Source of the DNA: an uncultured Christensenellaceae bacterium
GTDB taxonomy: Bacteria; Bacillota; Clostridia; Christensenellales; Aristaeellaceae
Direction of reading: 5' to 3'
NCBI GenBank assembly: GCA_905234985.1
Contig: CAJOJQ010000019.1
Location: 1 to 64,000, forward strand
DNA: 64,000 bases
Position 1 is the first letter of the stretch. Each line of letters opens with the position of its first letter. Below are positions 28,997 through 38,820 of this stretch, piece by piece. Made by a program: the position numbers and the translations under genes. The notes under the pieces were generated by a model, which made no database searches, was not told the origin of the DNA, and saw nothing but the letters and a program-made list of their open reading frames with translations.

Positions 28997-29075
28997 ATGC
29001 GCACGGTCAAAAAACGCCCGGCGGGCGAAAATTGACCCAATAAAACGAAGAAGCAAGAAAGGTGGATATCTCGCA

Positions 29076-30146
29076 ATGGAACGAGTATATAATTTCTCCC
29101 CGGGTCCCTCCGCACTGCCCCTGCCCGTGCTGGAAAAGGTGAAGGAAGCGCTGCCGGTGTACGGCGATACGGGCATGAACGTGATGGAAATGAGCCATCG
29201 CAGCCCCATGTACCAGGCCATTATCGACGATACGGAAGCAAGGCTGCGCGCCCTGATGCACATTCCGGAAACCTACGCGGTGCTGTTCCTCCATGGCGGC
29301 GCTACCATGCAGTTTGCCTCCGTGCCCATGAATTTGGGTGTGAAGGGCGTTGCGGACTACATCGACAGTGGCAATTTTGCCCATGGCGCGGCGGGCGAGG
29401 CGGCCAAGTACCTGAAGGTGAATGTGGTCGCGTCTTCCCGGGATGATAATTATGTATACATTCCCGATTGGGAAGGCAAGCTGAATCCCGATGCGGATTA
29501 CCTGCATATCACCACCAACAACACCATTTACGGCACCCATTACACCAAGCTGCCCGAAGGGAACGCGCCCCTGGTGGCCGATATGAGCAGCAACATTTTG
29601 GGTGAGGTTTACGACATCAACAAGTTTGGCGTGGTGTACGCCGGCGCGCAGAAGAACATCGGCCCCGCGGGCCTGTGCGTGCTGATCGTCCGCAAGGATC
29701 TGCTGGGCCACGCTTCTCCCATCTGCCCCAAGGTCCTCAACTGGGCCACCCAGGCGGACAACGGCAGCATGCTGAACACCCCCAACACCTTCGCCATTTA
29801 TGTGGCGGGCCTGTGCATGGCCTGGCTGCAGGAGCAGGGCGGCGTGGAAGGCATTGAGAAGGTCAATAAGGAAAAGGCCGCGCTGCTGTACGATTACCTG
29901 GATAACAGCGCCCTATTCAACGCCACGGCGCAGAAGGAATTCCGTTCCATCATGAACGTCACCTTCGTCACCGGCGATAAGGAAAAGGACGCCGCCTTTG
30001 TCAAGTTCGCCGCCTCCAAGGGCCTGGTGAATTTGAAGGGTCACCGCAGCGTGGGCGGCATGCGCGCCAGCATTTACAACGCCATGCCCATGGAAGGCGT
30101 GAAAAAGCTGATCGCCGTCATGAAGGAATTTGAAGTGAACGGATAA
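29076..30146 (+). CDS. serC: phosphoserine aminotransferase
   Basis: 356 residues, usual length. PLP enzyme that converts 3-phosphohydroxypyruvate plus glutamate to phosphoserine in serine synthesis (and acts in B6 synthesis in some species). Seen: MERVYNFSPGPSALPLPVL, MSHRSPMYQ, FLHGGATMQFASVPMNL, and AGAQKNIGPAGL with the PLP Lys; the C-terminal GHRSVGGMRASIYNAM is family-typical. The start at 29076 has AGGTGG upstream; the open frame extends farther only into hairpin DNA. It is 12 bases before serA; the two form an operon for the first steps of serine synthesis. Confidence 0.95.
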   Translation: MERVYNFSPGPSALPLPVLEKVKEALPVYGDTGMNVMEMSHRSPMYQAIIDDTEARLRALMHIPETYAVLFLHGGATMQFASVPMNLGVKGVADYIDSGNFAHGAAGEAAKYLKVNVVASSRDDNYVYIPDWEGKLNPDADYLHITTNNTIYGTHYTKLPEGNAPLVADMSSNILGEVYDINKFGVVYAGAQKNIGPAGLCVLIVRKDLLGHASPICPKVLNWATQADNGSMLNTPNTFAIYVAGLCMAWLQEQGGVEGIEKVNKEKAALLYDYLDNSALFNATAQKEFRSIMNVTFVTGDKEKDAAFVKFAASKGLVNLKGHRSVGGMRASIYNAMPMEGVKKLIAVMKEFEVNG

Positions 30147-30158
30147 AGGAGAAGCCGT

Positions 30159-31322
30159 ATGTATAAGATCAAAACCCTGAATTCCATTTCGCCTGTTATT
30201 CATGAAGTGCTGTCCGCCGGTCAGTACGTGGTGTCCAACGAGGAACCCACGCCCGACGCCATCCTGGTGCGCAGCGCCGCCATGCACGATATGGAGCTGC
30301 CGGAATCCCTGCTGGCGATTGCCAGGGCCGGGGCGGGCACCAACAACATCCCCATCGACAAATGCTCCGAAAAGGGCATTGTGGTCTTTAATACCCCCGG
30401 CGCCAACGCCAACGCCGTGGCGGAGCTGGTGATCGCGGGCCTGCTGCTGTCCAGCCGCGACATCGCGGGCGGCATCGCCTGGGTGAAGGCTTCCAAGGAC
30501 GAGCCGGGCCTGGAAAAGCTGGTGGAAAAGAAAAAGAGCCAGTTCGTGGGTCCCGAGCTGCGGGGCAAGAAGTTAGCCGTCATCGGCTTAGGCGCTATCG
30601 GCGCGCTGGTTGCCAACGCGGCGGCGCAGGGCCTCGGCATGGAAGTGGTGGGCTATGACCCGTATATCTCCGTGGCGCACGCCTGGGCGCTGTCCCGCGC
30701 CATCCGCCGGGCCGACGCTATGGAAGACGCCGTGAAGGACGCGGACTACATTACTTTCCACATTCCCCTTATGGACACTACCCGGGGCACCATCAACGCC
30801 GCCTTTATCAAGAGCCTGAAAAAGGGCGTGCGCATCATGAACTTCTCCCGGGGCGAGCTGGCCGTGGCGGAGGATGTGAAGGCCGCTATCGCGGAAGAAC
30901 AGCTGGCCGCTTATGTGACCGACTTCCCCTGCGCCGCTCTGGCGGACACGCCCAAGGTGGTGTGCCTGCCCCACTTGGGCGCGTCTACTCCGGAAAGCGA
31001 GGACCGCTGCGCCGAAATGGCCGCCAATGAACTGAAGGATTATTTGGAGCGCGGCGTCATCCGCAACAGCGTGAACCTGCCCGAGATCGTGCTGGGCATG
31101 CCGGAAGGCAGCCGCGTGCTGCTGATCCACAAGAACGTGCCCGGTGTGGTGAGCAGCATTTCCAGCCTGATTTCCGGCCGCGGCATCAACATCCAGAACA
31201 TGCTGAACAAGAGCCGGGGCGAATACGCCGTCACCGTGCTGGAACTGGTGCAGCATCCCGACGAAACCCTGCTGGCCGCCCTGGGCAAGCTCAAGGACGT
31301 GGTGCGGGCCAGGCTGATCTGA
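30159..31322 (+). CDS. serA: D-3-phosphoglycerate dehydrogenase with C-terminal ACT domain
   Basis: 387 residues, the short class of SerA. It oxidises 3-phosphoglycerate with NAD to 3-phosphohydroxypyruvate, the entry step of serine synthesis. Seen: ARAGAGTNNIPIDKCSEKGI, Rossmann loop VIGLGAIGALVANAAAQGL, catalytic Arg in MNFSRGELAV, catalytic His in CLPHLGASTPESEDR, and an ACT domain (VPGVVSSISSLISGRGINIQ) from about residue 320 that likely senses serine. AAAGGAG precedes the ATG. Serine phosphatase (serB) is not adjacent. Confidence 0.95.
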   Translation: MYKIKTLNSISPVIHEVLSAGQYVVSNEEPTPDAILVRSAAMHDMELPESLLAIARAGAGTNNIPIDKCSEKGIVVFNTPGANANAVAELVIAGLLLSSRDIAGGIAWVKASKDEPGLEKLVEKKKSQFVGPELRGKKLAVIGLGAIGALVANAAAQGLGMEVVGYDPYISVAHAWALSRAIRRADAMEDAVKDADYITFHIPLMDTTRGTINAAFIKSLKKGVRIMNFSRGELAVAEDVKAAIAEEQLAAYVTDFPCAALADTPKVVCLPHLGASTPESEDRCAEMAANELKDYLERGVIRNSVNLPEIVLGMPEGSRVLLIHKNVPGVVSSISSLISGRGINIQNMLNKSRGEYAVTVLELVQHPDETLLAALGKLKDVVRARLI

Positions 31323-31342
31323 TAATATCATAAGGAATTTCC

Positions 31343-31380
31343 GGAACCTGTGGTATGAATGCTGCGGGTTCCGTTTTTTT
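31343..31380 (+). terminator. intrinsic terminator after serA
   Basis: GGAACCTG (31343-31350) pairs with CGGGTTCC (31365-31372, allowing G-T pairing) and is followed by GTTTTTTT. Confidence 0.75.
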
Positions 31381-31381
31381 G

Positions 31382-31411
31382 TTGACAAAATCTATCAGAA
31401 GGGCATATAAT
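31382..31411 (+). promoter_or_regulatory. sigma-A-type promoter of glnN
   Basis: Perfect TTGACA (31382-31387) and TATAAT (31406-31411), 18-base spacer, directly behind the serA terminator and about 55 bases before the glnN start. Confidence 0.75.
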
Positions 31412-31466
31412 TTCAACGTATTTTACCGGCGCGGCGAGGTTCGCGGCGCTTTGGACGGAGGTTCTC

Positions 31467-33554
31467 ATGAATTTACAGGAAACGTTCGGCAGCCTGGTGT
31501 TCAACGACGCGGTGATGCGGCAGCGTTTGCCCAAGGAGACCTATCGGGCGCTGCACCGCACCATCGCCGAAGGCAAATCCCTGAATCCCCAGGTGGCCAG
31601 CGTGGTGGCCAACACCATGAAGGACTGGGCCATCGAAAAGGGCGCTACCCATTACACCCACTGGTTCCAGCCCATGACGGGTATCACCGCCGAGAAGCAC
31701 GATTCCTTCCTTTCGCCCATTGAGGGCGGCGGGGCCATTATGGAATTCGGCGGCAAGGAGCTGGTGCGGGGCGAGCCGGACGCCTCCTCCTTCCCCTCCG
31801 GCGGCCTGCGCGCCACCTTCGAGGCCCGGGGCTACACGGCCTGGGACCCCACCAGCTACGCCTTTATCAAGGACGGCACCCTGTGCATCCCCACGGCTTT
31901 TTGTAGCTGGGGCGGCCACGCCCTGGACAAAAAAACGCCGCTGCTGCGTTCCAACGAGGCCCTGAACCGTCAGGCCCGGCGGGTGCTGCAATTGTTAGGC
32001 CATCCCGACGTGAAAAAGATCAGCGCCACGGTGGGTCCGGAGCAGGAATATTTTCTGATCGACCGGGACCTGTATTACAAGCGCAAGGATTTGATTTATA
32101 CCGGCCGCACCCTGTTTGGGGCCAAGCCCCCCAAGGGTCAGGAATTGGACGACCATTATTTCGGCAACCTGAAGCCCCGGGTGGCCGCCTTTATGCGCGA
32201 GGTGGACGAGGAGCTGTGGAAATTAGGCGTGTCCGCCAAAACGGAGCATAACGAGGCCGCCCCCTGCCAGCATGAGCTGGCCCCTATTTTCACCACCAGC
32301 ACCCTGGCCACCGACCACAATCAGCTCACCATGGAAATCATGAAGCGGGTGGCCGGGAAGCATGGGTTTGCCTGCCTGCTGCACGAAAAGCCCTTCGCCG
32401 GGGTCAACGGCAGCGGCAAGCACAACAATTGGAGCATGTGTACCGATACTGGCGTGAACCTGCTGGAGCCGGGGGAGACCCCCGCCGAAAACGCCCAGTT
32501 CCTGCTGTTCCTGGTGGCGGTGATCAAGGCGGTGGACCTGCACCAGGATCTGCTGCGCATCTCCGTGGCCGGGGCGGGCAACGATCACCGCTTGGGCGGC
32601 AACGAAGCGCCCCCCGCCATCATTTCCATGTTCTTGGGAGACGAGCTTGAAGCCATCCTGAACGCCATCGAGCATCATAACGCTTACGTGGCCGGGGAAC
32701 GGATGGATATGAACATCGGCGTGACCACCCTGCCGCGCATTCCCAAGGATACCACCGACCGGAACCGCACTTCGCCCTTCGCCTTTACCGGCAACAAATT
32801 CGAGTTCCGTTCCTTAGGCTCCTCCATGTCCATCGCCGAGGCCAACGTGGTGATCAACACCATCGTGGCGGACGTGCTGATGGAATTTGCCGAAAAGCTG
32901 GAAGCGGCGGTGGATATCCGCGCCGAGGTGGAGCAGATCGTGGTGGATACCATCACGAACCACAAGCGCGTCATTTTCAACGGCAACAACTATTCCGAGG
33001 AATGGAAGCAGGAAGCCCGCGAACGGGGCCTGCTGAATTTGCCCTCCACCCCGGACGCGCTGCCGTACCTGATTTCGGAAGAAAATGTCGCCTTGTTTGA
33101 GCGCCAGCGGGTGTATACCCGGCAGGAACTGAACAGCCGCTATGATATTCTGCTGGAAAACTACTGCAAGGTCATTTCCATCGAAGCACACACCATGCTG
33201 GACATGGTGAATCAGGAGATTCTGCCCGCGATCCTGGCCTATTCCGGCCAGGTGGCCCGGGACGCTTCGGCCAAGCGGCAGTTCTGCGCCGAGCTGAACC
33301 TCTCCTTTGAACAGAAGCTGGTTCACCGGCTGGCGGCGCTGATCGATGAGATCGGCGAAAAGACCGGAGAGCTGGAGCGGGCTGTGCAGAGCTATGACGC
33401 GGCCGCGGACGCCCTGGCCCAGGCCCGGTACTGCCGCGACCGCATTTTCCTCTGCATGCAGGCCTTGCGCGGCCCGGTGGACGAGGCGGAAACCATCGTG
33501 GACAAGCGCCTGTGGCCCTTCCCGGGATACGGAGAACTGCTGACCACGAAATAA
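31467..33554 (+). CDS. glnN: glutamine synthetase type III
   Basis: 695 residues, the size of the large GSIII class found in Bacteroidetes, cyanobacteria and Clostridia. It makes glutamine from glutamate, ammonia and ATP as a double-ring dodecamer. Seen: [28 protein letters not shown] with metal-binding Glu residues, [22 protein letters not shown] with the catalytic-site His/Asn pair, and [30 protein letters not shown] precedes ATG 31467. The long C-terminal helix-rich part is specific to type III. It stands alone between a strong promoter and a strong terminator. Confidence 0.95.
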   Translation: MNLQETFGSLVFNDAVMRQRLPKETYRALHRTIAEGKSLNPQVASVVANTMKDWAIEKGATHYTHWFQPMTGITAEKHDSFLSPIEGGGAIMEFGGKELVRGEPDASSFPSGGLRATFEARGYTAWDPTSYAFIKDGTLCIPTAFCSWGGHALDKKTPLLRSNEALNRQARRVLQLLGHPDVKKISATVGPEQEYFLIDRDLYYKRKDLIYTGRTLFGAKPPKGQELDDHYFGNLKPRVAAFMREVDEELWKLGVSAKTEHNEAAPCQHELAPIFTTSTLATDHNQLTMEIMKRVAGKHGFACLLHEKPFAGVNGSGKHNNWSMCTDTGVNLLEPGETPAENAQFLLFLVAVIKAVDLHQDLLRISVAGAGNDHRLGGNEAPPAIISMFLGDELEAILNAIEHHNAYVAGERMDMNIGVTTLPRIPKDTTDRNRTSPFAFTGNKFEFRSLGSSMSIAEANVVINTIVADVLMEFAEKLEAAVDIRAEVEQIVVDTITNHKRVIFNGNNYSEEWKQEARERGLLNLPSTPDALPYLISEENVALFERQRVYTRQELNSRYDILLENYCKVISIEAHTMLDMVNQEILPAILAYSGQVARDASAKRQFCAELNLSFEQKLVHRLAALIDEIGEKTGELERAVQSYDAAADALAQARYCRDRIFLCMQALRGPVDEAETIVDKRLWPFPGYGELLTTK

Positions 33555-33563
33555 ACGAATAAC

Positions 33564-33602
33564 AAAAACCCCCGTTTCAGCAAACGCTGAGACGGGGGTT
33601 TT
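33564..33602. terminator. bidirectional terminator between glnN and the phosphatase gene
   Basis: AAAACCCCCGTTTCAGC and GCTGAGACGGGGGTTTT form a long stem around AAAC, with T/A runs suitable for both convergent genes. Confidence 0.85.
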
Positions 33603-33611
33603 GCGCATGGG

Positions 33612-35699
33612 TCAGCCGATGTTTTTCTGAATGCGCAGAATGTTCTGCCCATCCTTGTATTCGTAGTCGATGCCGTCCATGCTCTTTTTCACCATGTAGA
33701 TGCCTAAGCCGCCGATTTCCCTTTCCTCGGCGGACAGGGTCACGTCCGGATCGGGCTTTTTCAGCGGATCGTAAGGAATTCCGTGGTCAATGAAGGTGAT
33801 GGACACAGCCAGCGGGTTCTGCAGCACCTCCACCCGGACGGTGGCCGAGCCGACGGTGGGATTGTAAGCGTAGTGAGCGATGTTCACATACAGCTCTTCC
33901 ACGGCAACGTCGATTTGCATTTTGGCTTTCAGGGGGCAGTTCAGCTGCTCCAGGTGGCTGTCCACAAAGGCAAGCACTTCATCCAGGTTTTCCACCCGGG
34001 CTTCAAGGGTTAGCTCGTTCACCTTTTTTTCCTCCGTTCCCGCATACTGAAAGCTCAGCATGGTAATATCGTCGAACTGAGGCGCTCCGCCTACAAAAGC
34101 ATCAATGTCGCCGCGAACTGTCTGAAGCAGCTCCTGCGGATTCGCGTTGGGATAGCGGTTGAGGGAAAACAGCATCCTGTCTGTGCCAAACAGCTCGTTG
34201 CGGGAATTGGTGGCCTCCGGCACGCCGTCGGTGTAAACGAACAGACTGTCGCCGGGGTTCAGTTCAAAGGTGTGTTCCCTGAAACGAATGCCGTCCATGG
34301 TCGCCACGGCGGGGGAGTGGCGGTAAACCACCATTTCATACTGGCCGTTTTTCCGCTTGATCACGGGATGCTCGTGCCCCGCGTTGGCGGCTACGCCGTG
34401 ACCGGTGGAAAGCTGGATCACGGCCAGCCATACGGTGACGAACAGCTCCGCGTCGTTGCCCTGGCACAATTGCTCGTTTACGTTGGTCAGGATCTCCGCC
34501 GGGCTGTCGCCCATCTGCGCCCGGTTCTTGATGAGGGTTTTGGCGATCACCATGAACAGGGCGGCGGGCACGCCCTTGCCGGATACGTCCGCCATGACCA
34601 GACAGATGTGGTCGTCGTCCACCAGGAAGAAGTCGTAGAAGTCGCCGCCCACTTCCTTGGCGGGGTGCATGGTGGCGTACAGGTCAAATTCGTGCCGGTC
34701 GGGGAAGGGTGGGAAAATGCGGGGCAGCATGTCCGCCTGTATTTGGGTGGCGATGTTCAGCTCCGCGCCGATGCGCTCCTTCTCGGCGGTGATGTGGGTC
34801 AGGTTGTCCATGTATTCCACCATGCGGCTTTCCATGGTGCGGATCTCCCGGTACAGATCGCCGATTTCGTCCTTGGAGCGGATGGGCAGGCTGATCACGT
34901 CGTCCTTGGTATAGCCGTTTTCTCCATCCACAAAGCTCATGGTGGCCTGAGAGAGCATGGCCAGGGGCTTGGTGGCCATTTTGCGCATCAGCACGATGCT
35001 CACGCCCACGGCCACGACCATCAGCACGGCCGCGAAGAGCAGCATGTCGATCAGGAAGACCTGCCGCTCCTCCATCACGTCGTTCATGTCGATGTCCACG
35101 CCCAAGATCGCGATGGCGTTGCCCTGGGAATCCTCCACAGGCTCATACGCGGAACATAGCCAGCCGTACTCTTCAGTGGTGGAAACGGTGGGGTCGATGT
35201 GTACGTTGCCCTGATAGGCTTCAAATTCCTCCGGCGATATCTCGATGCTGCCGATATACAGCAGATCCTCGTCCGGGTCGATCAGGTTGATGCTGATATT
35301 GCCCTGCAGGGATTGCAGATAAATGTATTTGGCGTCTAACTTTTCCCGGTACAGCACCAGCTCTTCGCTGATTTTCATAAAATTATCGTACAGGCCCTGA
35401 TCCACCAGCCACTGCCGGATCATTCCCTCGTTTTCCGCCTCCACGGCGTCGTAGCGCAGCTTCTGGAAATCCGCCGAGTCGATGCTTTCTTTGAAATGGG
35501 CCAGAAAATCCCCGTCCACGAAAGCGGCGATGGCGGAGGCGGCTTCGGAGGTGGTTTGCTTATAGTACCGGTCCACCCGTTCGCTGTTGACCTGATACGC
35601 GATCACCGTCAGGCCCCCGGCCAACAGGATGGTGATCGCCAGAATCAGTACATTCAGTTTTACTGTCAGGGATACCCAGCCTTTTTCGTTACGCGCCAT
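33612..35699 (-). CDS. membrane SpoIIE/RsbU-type phosphatase fused to an anti-sigma-type HATPase
   Basis: 695 residues. Helix 1 (about 11-33) and helix 2 (about 205-228) bracket an extracellular sensor domain; a HAMP linker follows. Then a PP2C/SpoIIE domain (about 300-565) with QADMLPRIFPPFPDR, KEVGGDFYDFF, VMADVSGKGVPAALFM and FDDITMLSF. The last ~120 residues are a GHKL domain like RsbW: AVEELYVNIAHYAY keeps the N-box Glu and Asn, and GGLGIYMVKKSMD is the G-box. So phosphatase and kinase-like modules, the two arms of partner switching, are in one sensor protein. AAAGGAG precedes the ATG. Last gene of the STAS operon; the STAS protein is the likely substrate. Confidence 0.9.
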   Translation of the reverse strand: MARNEKGWVSLTVKLNVLILAITILLAGGLTVIAYQVNSERVDRYYKQTTSEAASAIAAFVDGDFLAHFKESIDSADFQKLRYDAVEAENEGMIRQWLVDQGLYDNFMKISEELVLYREKLDAKYIYLQSLQGNISINLIDPDEDLLYIGSIEISPEEFEAYQGNVHIDPTVSTTEEYGWLCSAYEPVEDSQGNAIAILGVDIDMNDVMEERQVFLIDMLLFAAVLMVVAVGVSIVLMRKMATKPLAMLSQATMSFVDGENGYTKDDVISLPIRSKDEIGDLYREIRTMESRMVEYMDNLTHITAEKERIGAELNIATQIQADMLPRIFPPFPDRHEFDLYATMHPAKEVGGDFYDFFLVDDDHICLVMADVSGKGVPAALFMVIAKTLIKNRAQMGDSPAEILTNVNEQLCQGNDAELFVTVWLAVIQLSTGHGVAANAGHEHPVIKRKNGQYEMVVYRHSPAVATMDGIRFREHTFELNPGDSLFVYTDGVPEATNSRNELFGTDRMLFSLNRYPNANPQELLQTVRGDIDAFVGGAPQFDDITMLSFQYAGTEEKKVNELTLEARVENLDEVLAFVDSHLEQLNCPLKAKMQIDVAVEELYVNIAHYAYNPTVGSATVRVEVLQNPLAVSITFIDHGIPYDPLKKPDPDVTLSAEEREIGGLGIYMVKKSMDGIDYEYKDGQNILRIQKNIG

Positions 35700-35725
35700 A
35701 CCCTATTCTCCTTTGCGTGGAACGG

Positions 35726-37504
35726 TTACAAGATTGCCAGCACCACATTGAAGCCCTCATAATTCCGGTAATACAGCGCCTTGGCCTGCTTCTTGACCAT
35801 CATGACGCCGATGGAATCCAGAAATTCTTCCTTGGCGTCCTGCTGCAGACGGCCCATTTTCATGTCCAGGGGGTTGAAATATGGCGCGCTGTTGCGGATG
35901 CGGAGGGAATAATCGCCGTTCTTTTCCTCGCACAGGGTCACCTGAATATATTCCTCCGGTTTGCCGGTGAAGGCTTTCCCCAGCGTTACCAGACACAGCT
36001 CTTCGGCGGCCAGCTGAATCTGCATGGCCTTTTTCATGGGGTATTCCTGTTCCTCGCAGAAGCGTTCCAGCCCTTCCAACACCCGCTGCAGTTCGTGGTC
36101 GCCGTTATCCATGACCGCGCTGAATACTGGAATATCCGCGTCCTTGACGATGGTGTGCCGGAAATGGTTCACCATGCCCAGCAGCAGCAGAGACGCCGCC
36201 TCGCAGGCGGGGAACAGCCACCAGAATCCGGCGGGATAGAACATGCCGAACACGAACGCGATGGGAAGCAGGAACAGGGCGCTGCGCATCAGCGTGATGA
36301 GACTGCTCAGCCTGCTTTCACCCACGGACTGATAATAGCCCATCAGGATGATGAGGCATCCGCCCATGGGCGCGCTCAGGCAGAAAATGCGGATGGCGGG
36401 GACGGACACGGCCTGGGACGCCGCTTCGGTGACGCCGAAGAAGGAGGAAACCGGCCCGGCGAACAGCGCCAGCAGCCCGGCAAGGGCCGCGCCCAGAACC
36501 AGGCCCCACCCCAAAGCCAGGCGCAGCACGCATTTCAGGCTGTCCCGGTCGTGTTCCTCGGAGAATACGGAAGCCAGGGGCTGCATGGTTTCGGAGGACG
36601 CCTGGAACACGGAGGAGGACACGTAGGAAACGTTCATCACCACGTCGAACACGGCCACGTACAGGTCGCCGTCGATGAGGCCCAAATCCCCCGCGCGCAG
36701 CAGCAGGCGGTTGCCCAGGGGCAGGAACAGGAACTGAAACACATAGCGGATGGAGGTGGAAAAGCCGATGGTGAGGGAGGAAAACACTTCTTTGCGGATT
36801 TCCTTGGGATCGGCCACCGCCCGCACAATGGCTTTCAGGCGCAGCACGCCCCGGCCGGTGAACAAATGGATGCTCATTACGATCACGCTGATCGCCTGGG
36901 CGGCCACGGTGGCGATGATGGAACCCTGTACGCCCATGTCCAGGATCAGCACCAGCAGAATATTCAGCGCCAGGTCGGCGGCGCAGCCCAAAGAAAAGCC
37001 CAGGGAGGCCAAACGGGCGCCGTCGTCGCACCGCACAAAGTCATACAGGATGAAATTGAGCATGAACAGGGGCGCGGCGGCAATCATGGGCCGGGCATAG
37101 GTTTCGCACAGAGCCAGCAGCTCCGGACGGCTGCTGTCCGCACCCAGCATGGAAAGCAGGGGCGTCATCAGCAGATTACCCCCAATGGCGATCACCGCGG
37201 AAATGCCCAGCAGCCACGCCGCCAGGGTGCGGAAATGGCACAGGGCGTCGTAATTCCGGGCGGCGGAGGTTAGTTTGCCGTGGGTGACGCAACCGCCGGT
37301 GGAAAAACCGTAACCGATCAGGTTATAGATCATGTAAACCGGCGTGACGATGCCGATGGCGGCCAGGCCCCTTTCGCCCACCCGGGCACCGACAACCAGG
37401 GCGTCGGCAATATCCGCCACGGCCAGCGCCACGGCGGATATGAGCGCGGGCCACAGCACGCGGTAAAACATCTGTCGGGGGATCCAAAGTTTTTTCTTCT
37501 TCAC
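35726..37504 (-). CDS. MATE-family transporter fused to a degenerate HATPase domain
   Basis: 592 residues. The first ~450 form 12 membrane helices of the MATE family (VLWPALISAVALAVADIADA, GFSTGGCVTHGKL, LGWGLVLGAALAGLLALFA), normally an Na+/H+-driven exporter. The last ~130 resemble a GHKL/RsbW-like domain (QLAAEELCLVTLGKAF, YSLRIRNSAPYFNPLD, DSIGVMMVKKQAKALYYRNY), but the N-box Asn and the G-box Gly-Leu-Gly are lost, so ATP hydrolysis is doubtful and a binding role more likely. GTG 37504 overlaps the stop of the DUF2156 gene; the phosphatase gene follows 26 bases later. A transporter tied to partner switching is an uncommon architecture. Confidence 0.85.
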   Translation of the reverse strand: MKKKKLWIPRQMFYRVLWPALISAVALAVADIADALVVGARVGERGLAAIGIVTPVYMIYNLIGYGFSTGGCVTHGKLTSAARNYDALCHFRTLAAWLLGISAVIAIGGNLLMTPLLSMLGADSSRPELLALCETYARPMIAAAPLFMLNFILYDFVRCDDGARLASLGFSLGCAADLALNILLVLILDMGVQGSIIATVAAQAISVIVMSIHLFTGRGVLRLKAIVRAVADPKEIRKEVFSSLTIGFSTSIRYVFQFLFLPLGNRLLLRAGDLGLIDGDLYVAVFDVVMNVSYVSSSVFQASSETMQPLASVFSEEHDRDSLKCVLRLALGWGLVLGAALAGLLALFAGPVSSFFGVTEAASQAVSVPAIRIFCLSAPMGGCLIILMGYYQSVGESRLSSLITLMRSALFLLPIAFVFGMFYPAGFWWLFPACEAASLLLLGMVNHFRHTIVKDADIPVFSAVMDNGDHELQRVLEGLERFCEEQEYPMKKAMQIQLAAEELCLVTLGKAFTGKPEEYIQVTLCEEKNGDYSLRIRNSAPYFNPLDMKMGRLQQDAKEEFLDSIGVMMVKKQAKALYYRNYEGFNVVLAIL

Positions 37505-38352
37505 CTGATCGCCTCGTACACGTTCAGCCGATCCACCGGATTGTACAGGATTTTTGCCTGCCTAAGGCCCGAAATGCCCAAATCCTCCTCCAGGTTGATC
37601 AGGGGGTAGCGGTCTTTCACGATGCGGGCCATTTCATGGATCAGCACCGCCGTGGTCTGGGCAGGCAGGGAAGGATCGTGCTTGGGCGTGGTCATGGTGT
37701 ATTCCTCGGGGGTATTCTCATAGCCCACCAGGAACGCCCTTTGCCCCTCTTCCGTTTCCAGGCAGACGCCGCTCATACCCAGCGCGGCGAAAGCCTCCAG
37801 CTCCAGCTCCAGCACGTTCCAGTCGTCCACGTTTCCCCGGTGTTCCGCTTCGGCGGTGCGGGCCATGTCCAGCAGGGCGGGCAGATCGGCTTCCGCCATG
37901 AGGCGCACGGTATAGGGCATGTGCCTTTGAAAATGCCGCACCTTATTGCGGAAGCTGTGGGGCATATGACATCCTTCCTCCAGCGCCAGGGCGGGCGCTG
38001 AGGAAACGTACTCGCTTAAGTCGTCCCGCAGGATGGGGTGAAATCCGAGCTGTTTCAGTTCCTCGCTCTGTTCCCGGGTGAGGTACAGAAAATGGGGATT
38101 TTTTTCCTCGCGGCACGCCTGCTCAACGAAGGCTAAGCATTTTTCCTTTTTTCCGCAGGGGCAGTAATAGGCGTGATCGTGCTGACTGTATATGACAAAA
38201 AAATCCTCGTCCCCTGTAATGGAGAAGCCGTAGGTGTTTTTCCAGGCGTAGAGGCAGGGAAAAGACAGCGACGAAAACGGGTTCCGGCGTACGTCCCGGC
38301 AGGCGTCCATCCAGGGCTTGTCTTTCAGCTCGATGGGGCGGAAATGCGTCAT
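37501..38352 (-). CDS. DUF2156 (GNAT-like) protein
   Basis: 283 residues, soluble. It matches the phosphatidylglycerol lysyltransferase C-terminal-like DUF2156 family, two GNAT folds in tandem: FSSLSFPCLYAWKNTYGFSI and YYCPCGKKEKCLAF in the first, SFRNKVRHFQRHMPYTVRLM and YPLINLEEDLGISGLRQAK in the second. The full-length MprF partner membrane part is absent. Such proteins may transfer aminoacyl groups to lipids or peptides. It is coupled by ATGA/GTGA overlaps to the STAS gene before it and the MATE gene after it, so it belongs to the same function. Substrate unknown. Confidence 0.82.
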   Translation of the reverse strand: MTHFRPIELKDKPWMDACRDVRRNPFSSLSFPCLYAWKNTYGFSITGDEDFFVIYSQHDHAYYCPCGKKEKCLAFVEQACREEKNPHFLYLTREQSEELKQLGFHPILRDDLSEYVSSAPALALEEGCHMPHSFRNKVRHFQRHMPYTVRLMAEADLPALLDMARTAEAEHRGNVDDWNVLELELEAFAALGMSGVCLETEEGQRAFLVGYENTPEEYTMTTPKHDPSLPAQTTAVLIHEMARIVKDRYPLINLEEDLGISGLRQAKILYNPVDRLNVYEAIR

Positions 38353-38648
38353 GCTTCGATATTCAGGATATCCACGAAGCCCGTTACGTCGAAGATTTCC
38401 ATGATTTCGGGCTTCACGTTGCGGATCACCATTTTGCCCTGCTTATTCATGACCTTCTGCGCGGAGAGCAGCACCCGCAGGCCGGCGGAAGAAATGTAGT
38501 CCAGGCTGTCCAGGTCCAGAATGAATTCAGAAACGCCGTTCAGGGCGGTGCGCAGTTCGTTTTCCAGCTGGGGGGAGGTGGTGGTGTCCAGACGGCCCTC
38601 CAGGGCGATGGTCAGCTGATTTCCGTTGGGCTTTTTGACGATGTTCAT
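38349..38648 (-). CDS. STAS-domain anti-sigma factor antagonist
   Basis: 99 residues, RsbV/SpoIIAA type. ATG 38648 has AGGAG upstream; the longer frame runs into promoter DNA. IALEGRLDTTTSPQLENEL and DLDSLDYISSAGLRVLLSAQ are the family blocks, the second with the phosphorylatable Ser of the SSAGL motif. Unphosphorylated STAS proteins bind and block an anti-sigma kinase; the kinase-like and phosphatase domains are both encoded in the last gene of this operon. First gene of a four-gene operon under the promoter at 38728-38756. Confidence 0.92.
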   Translation of the reverse strand: MNIVKKPNGNQLTIALEGRLDTTTSPQLENELRTALNGVSEFILDLDSLDYISSAGLRVLLSAQKVMNKQGKMVIRNVKPEIMEIFDVTGFVDILNIEA

Positions 38649-38727
38649 GCGATGTATCTCCTTTTCAAAAAATCTGATGATGACATGGGCGCGGCCTCCG
38701 AGGACGGACTTTCCCATTTCACGCTCT

Positions 38728-38756
38728 ATTATATACTTTTTTCCCAATAAATGCAA
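38728..38756 (-). promoter_or_regulatory. sigma-A-type promoter of the partner-switching operon
   Basis: On the - strand TTGCAT (38751-38756), 17-base spacer, perfect TATAAT (38728-38733), about 80 bases before the STAS start. Confidence 0.7.
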
Positions 38757-38820
38757 TGGGGCATTAAAACGGATTCACGGATTCACGGTTCATGCATGAA
38801 AGAGAAATTGAGATTTTTCG

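Larger units (their letters stand above)
28508..29075. other. hairpin-rich non-coding interval
   Basis: No gene was found. It holds hairpins at 28517-28537 (CTGGGCGC/GCGCCCAG, likely end of the ABC transcript) and 28545-28565 (CCAGAGGGG/CCCCCTCTGG), the cloverleaf element at 28642-28768, stems at 28857-28875 (AAGGGGG/CCCCCTT) and 28884-28902 (TTGGAGGC/GCCTCCAA), and the serC promoter. Confidence 0.7.

Noticed and set aside
35717-37273. Long open frame on the + strand (518 codons) opposite the MATE-HATPase gene
   Set aside because: A GC-rich shadow frame with His/Gln-rich, low-complexity product, while the - strand frame encodes a recognisable protein; the same holds for + strand frames opposite the exopolysaccharide genes.
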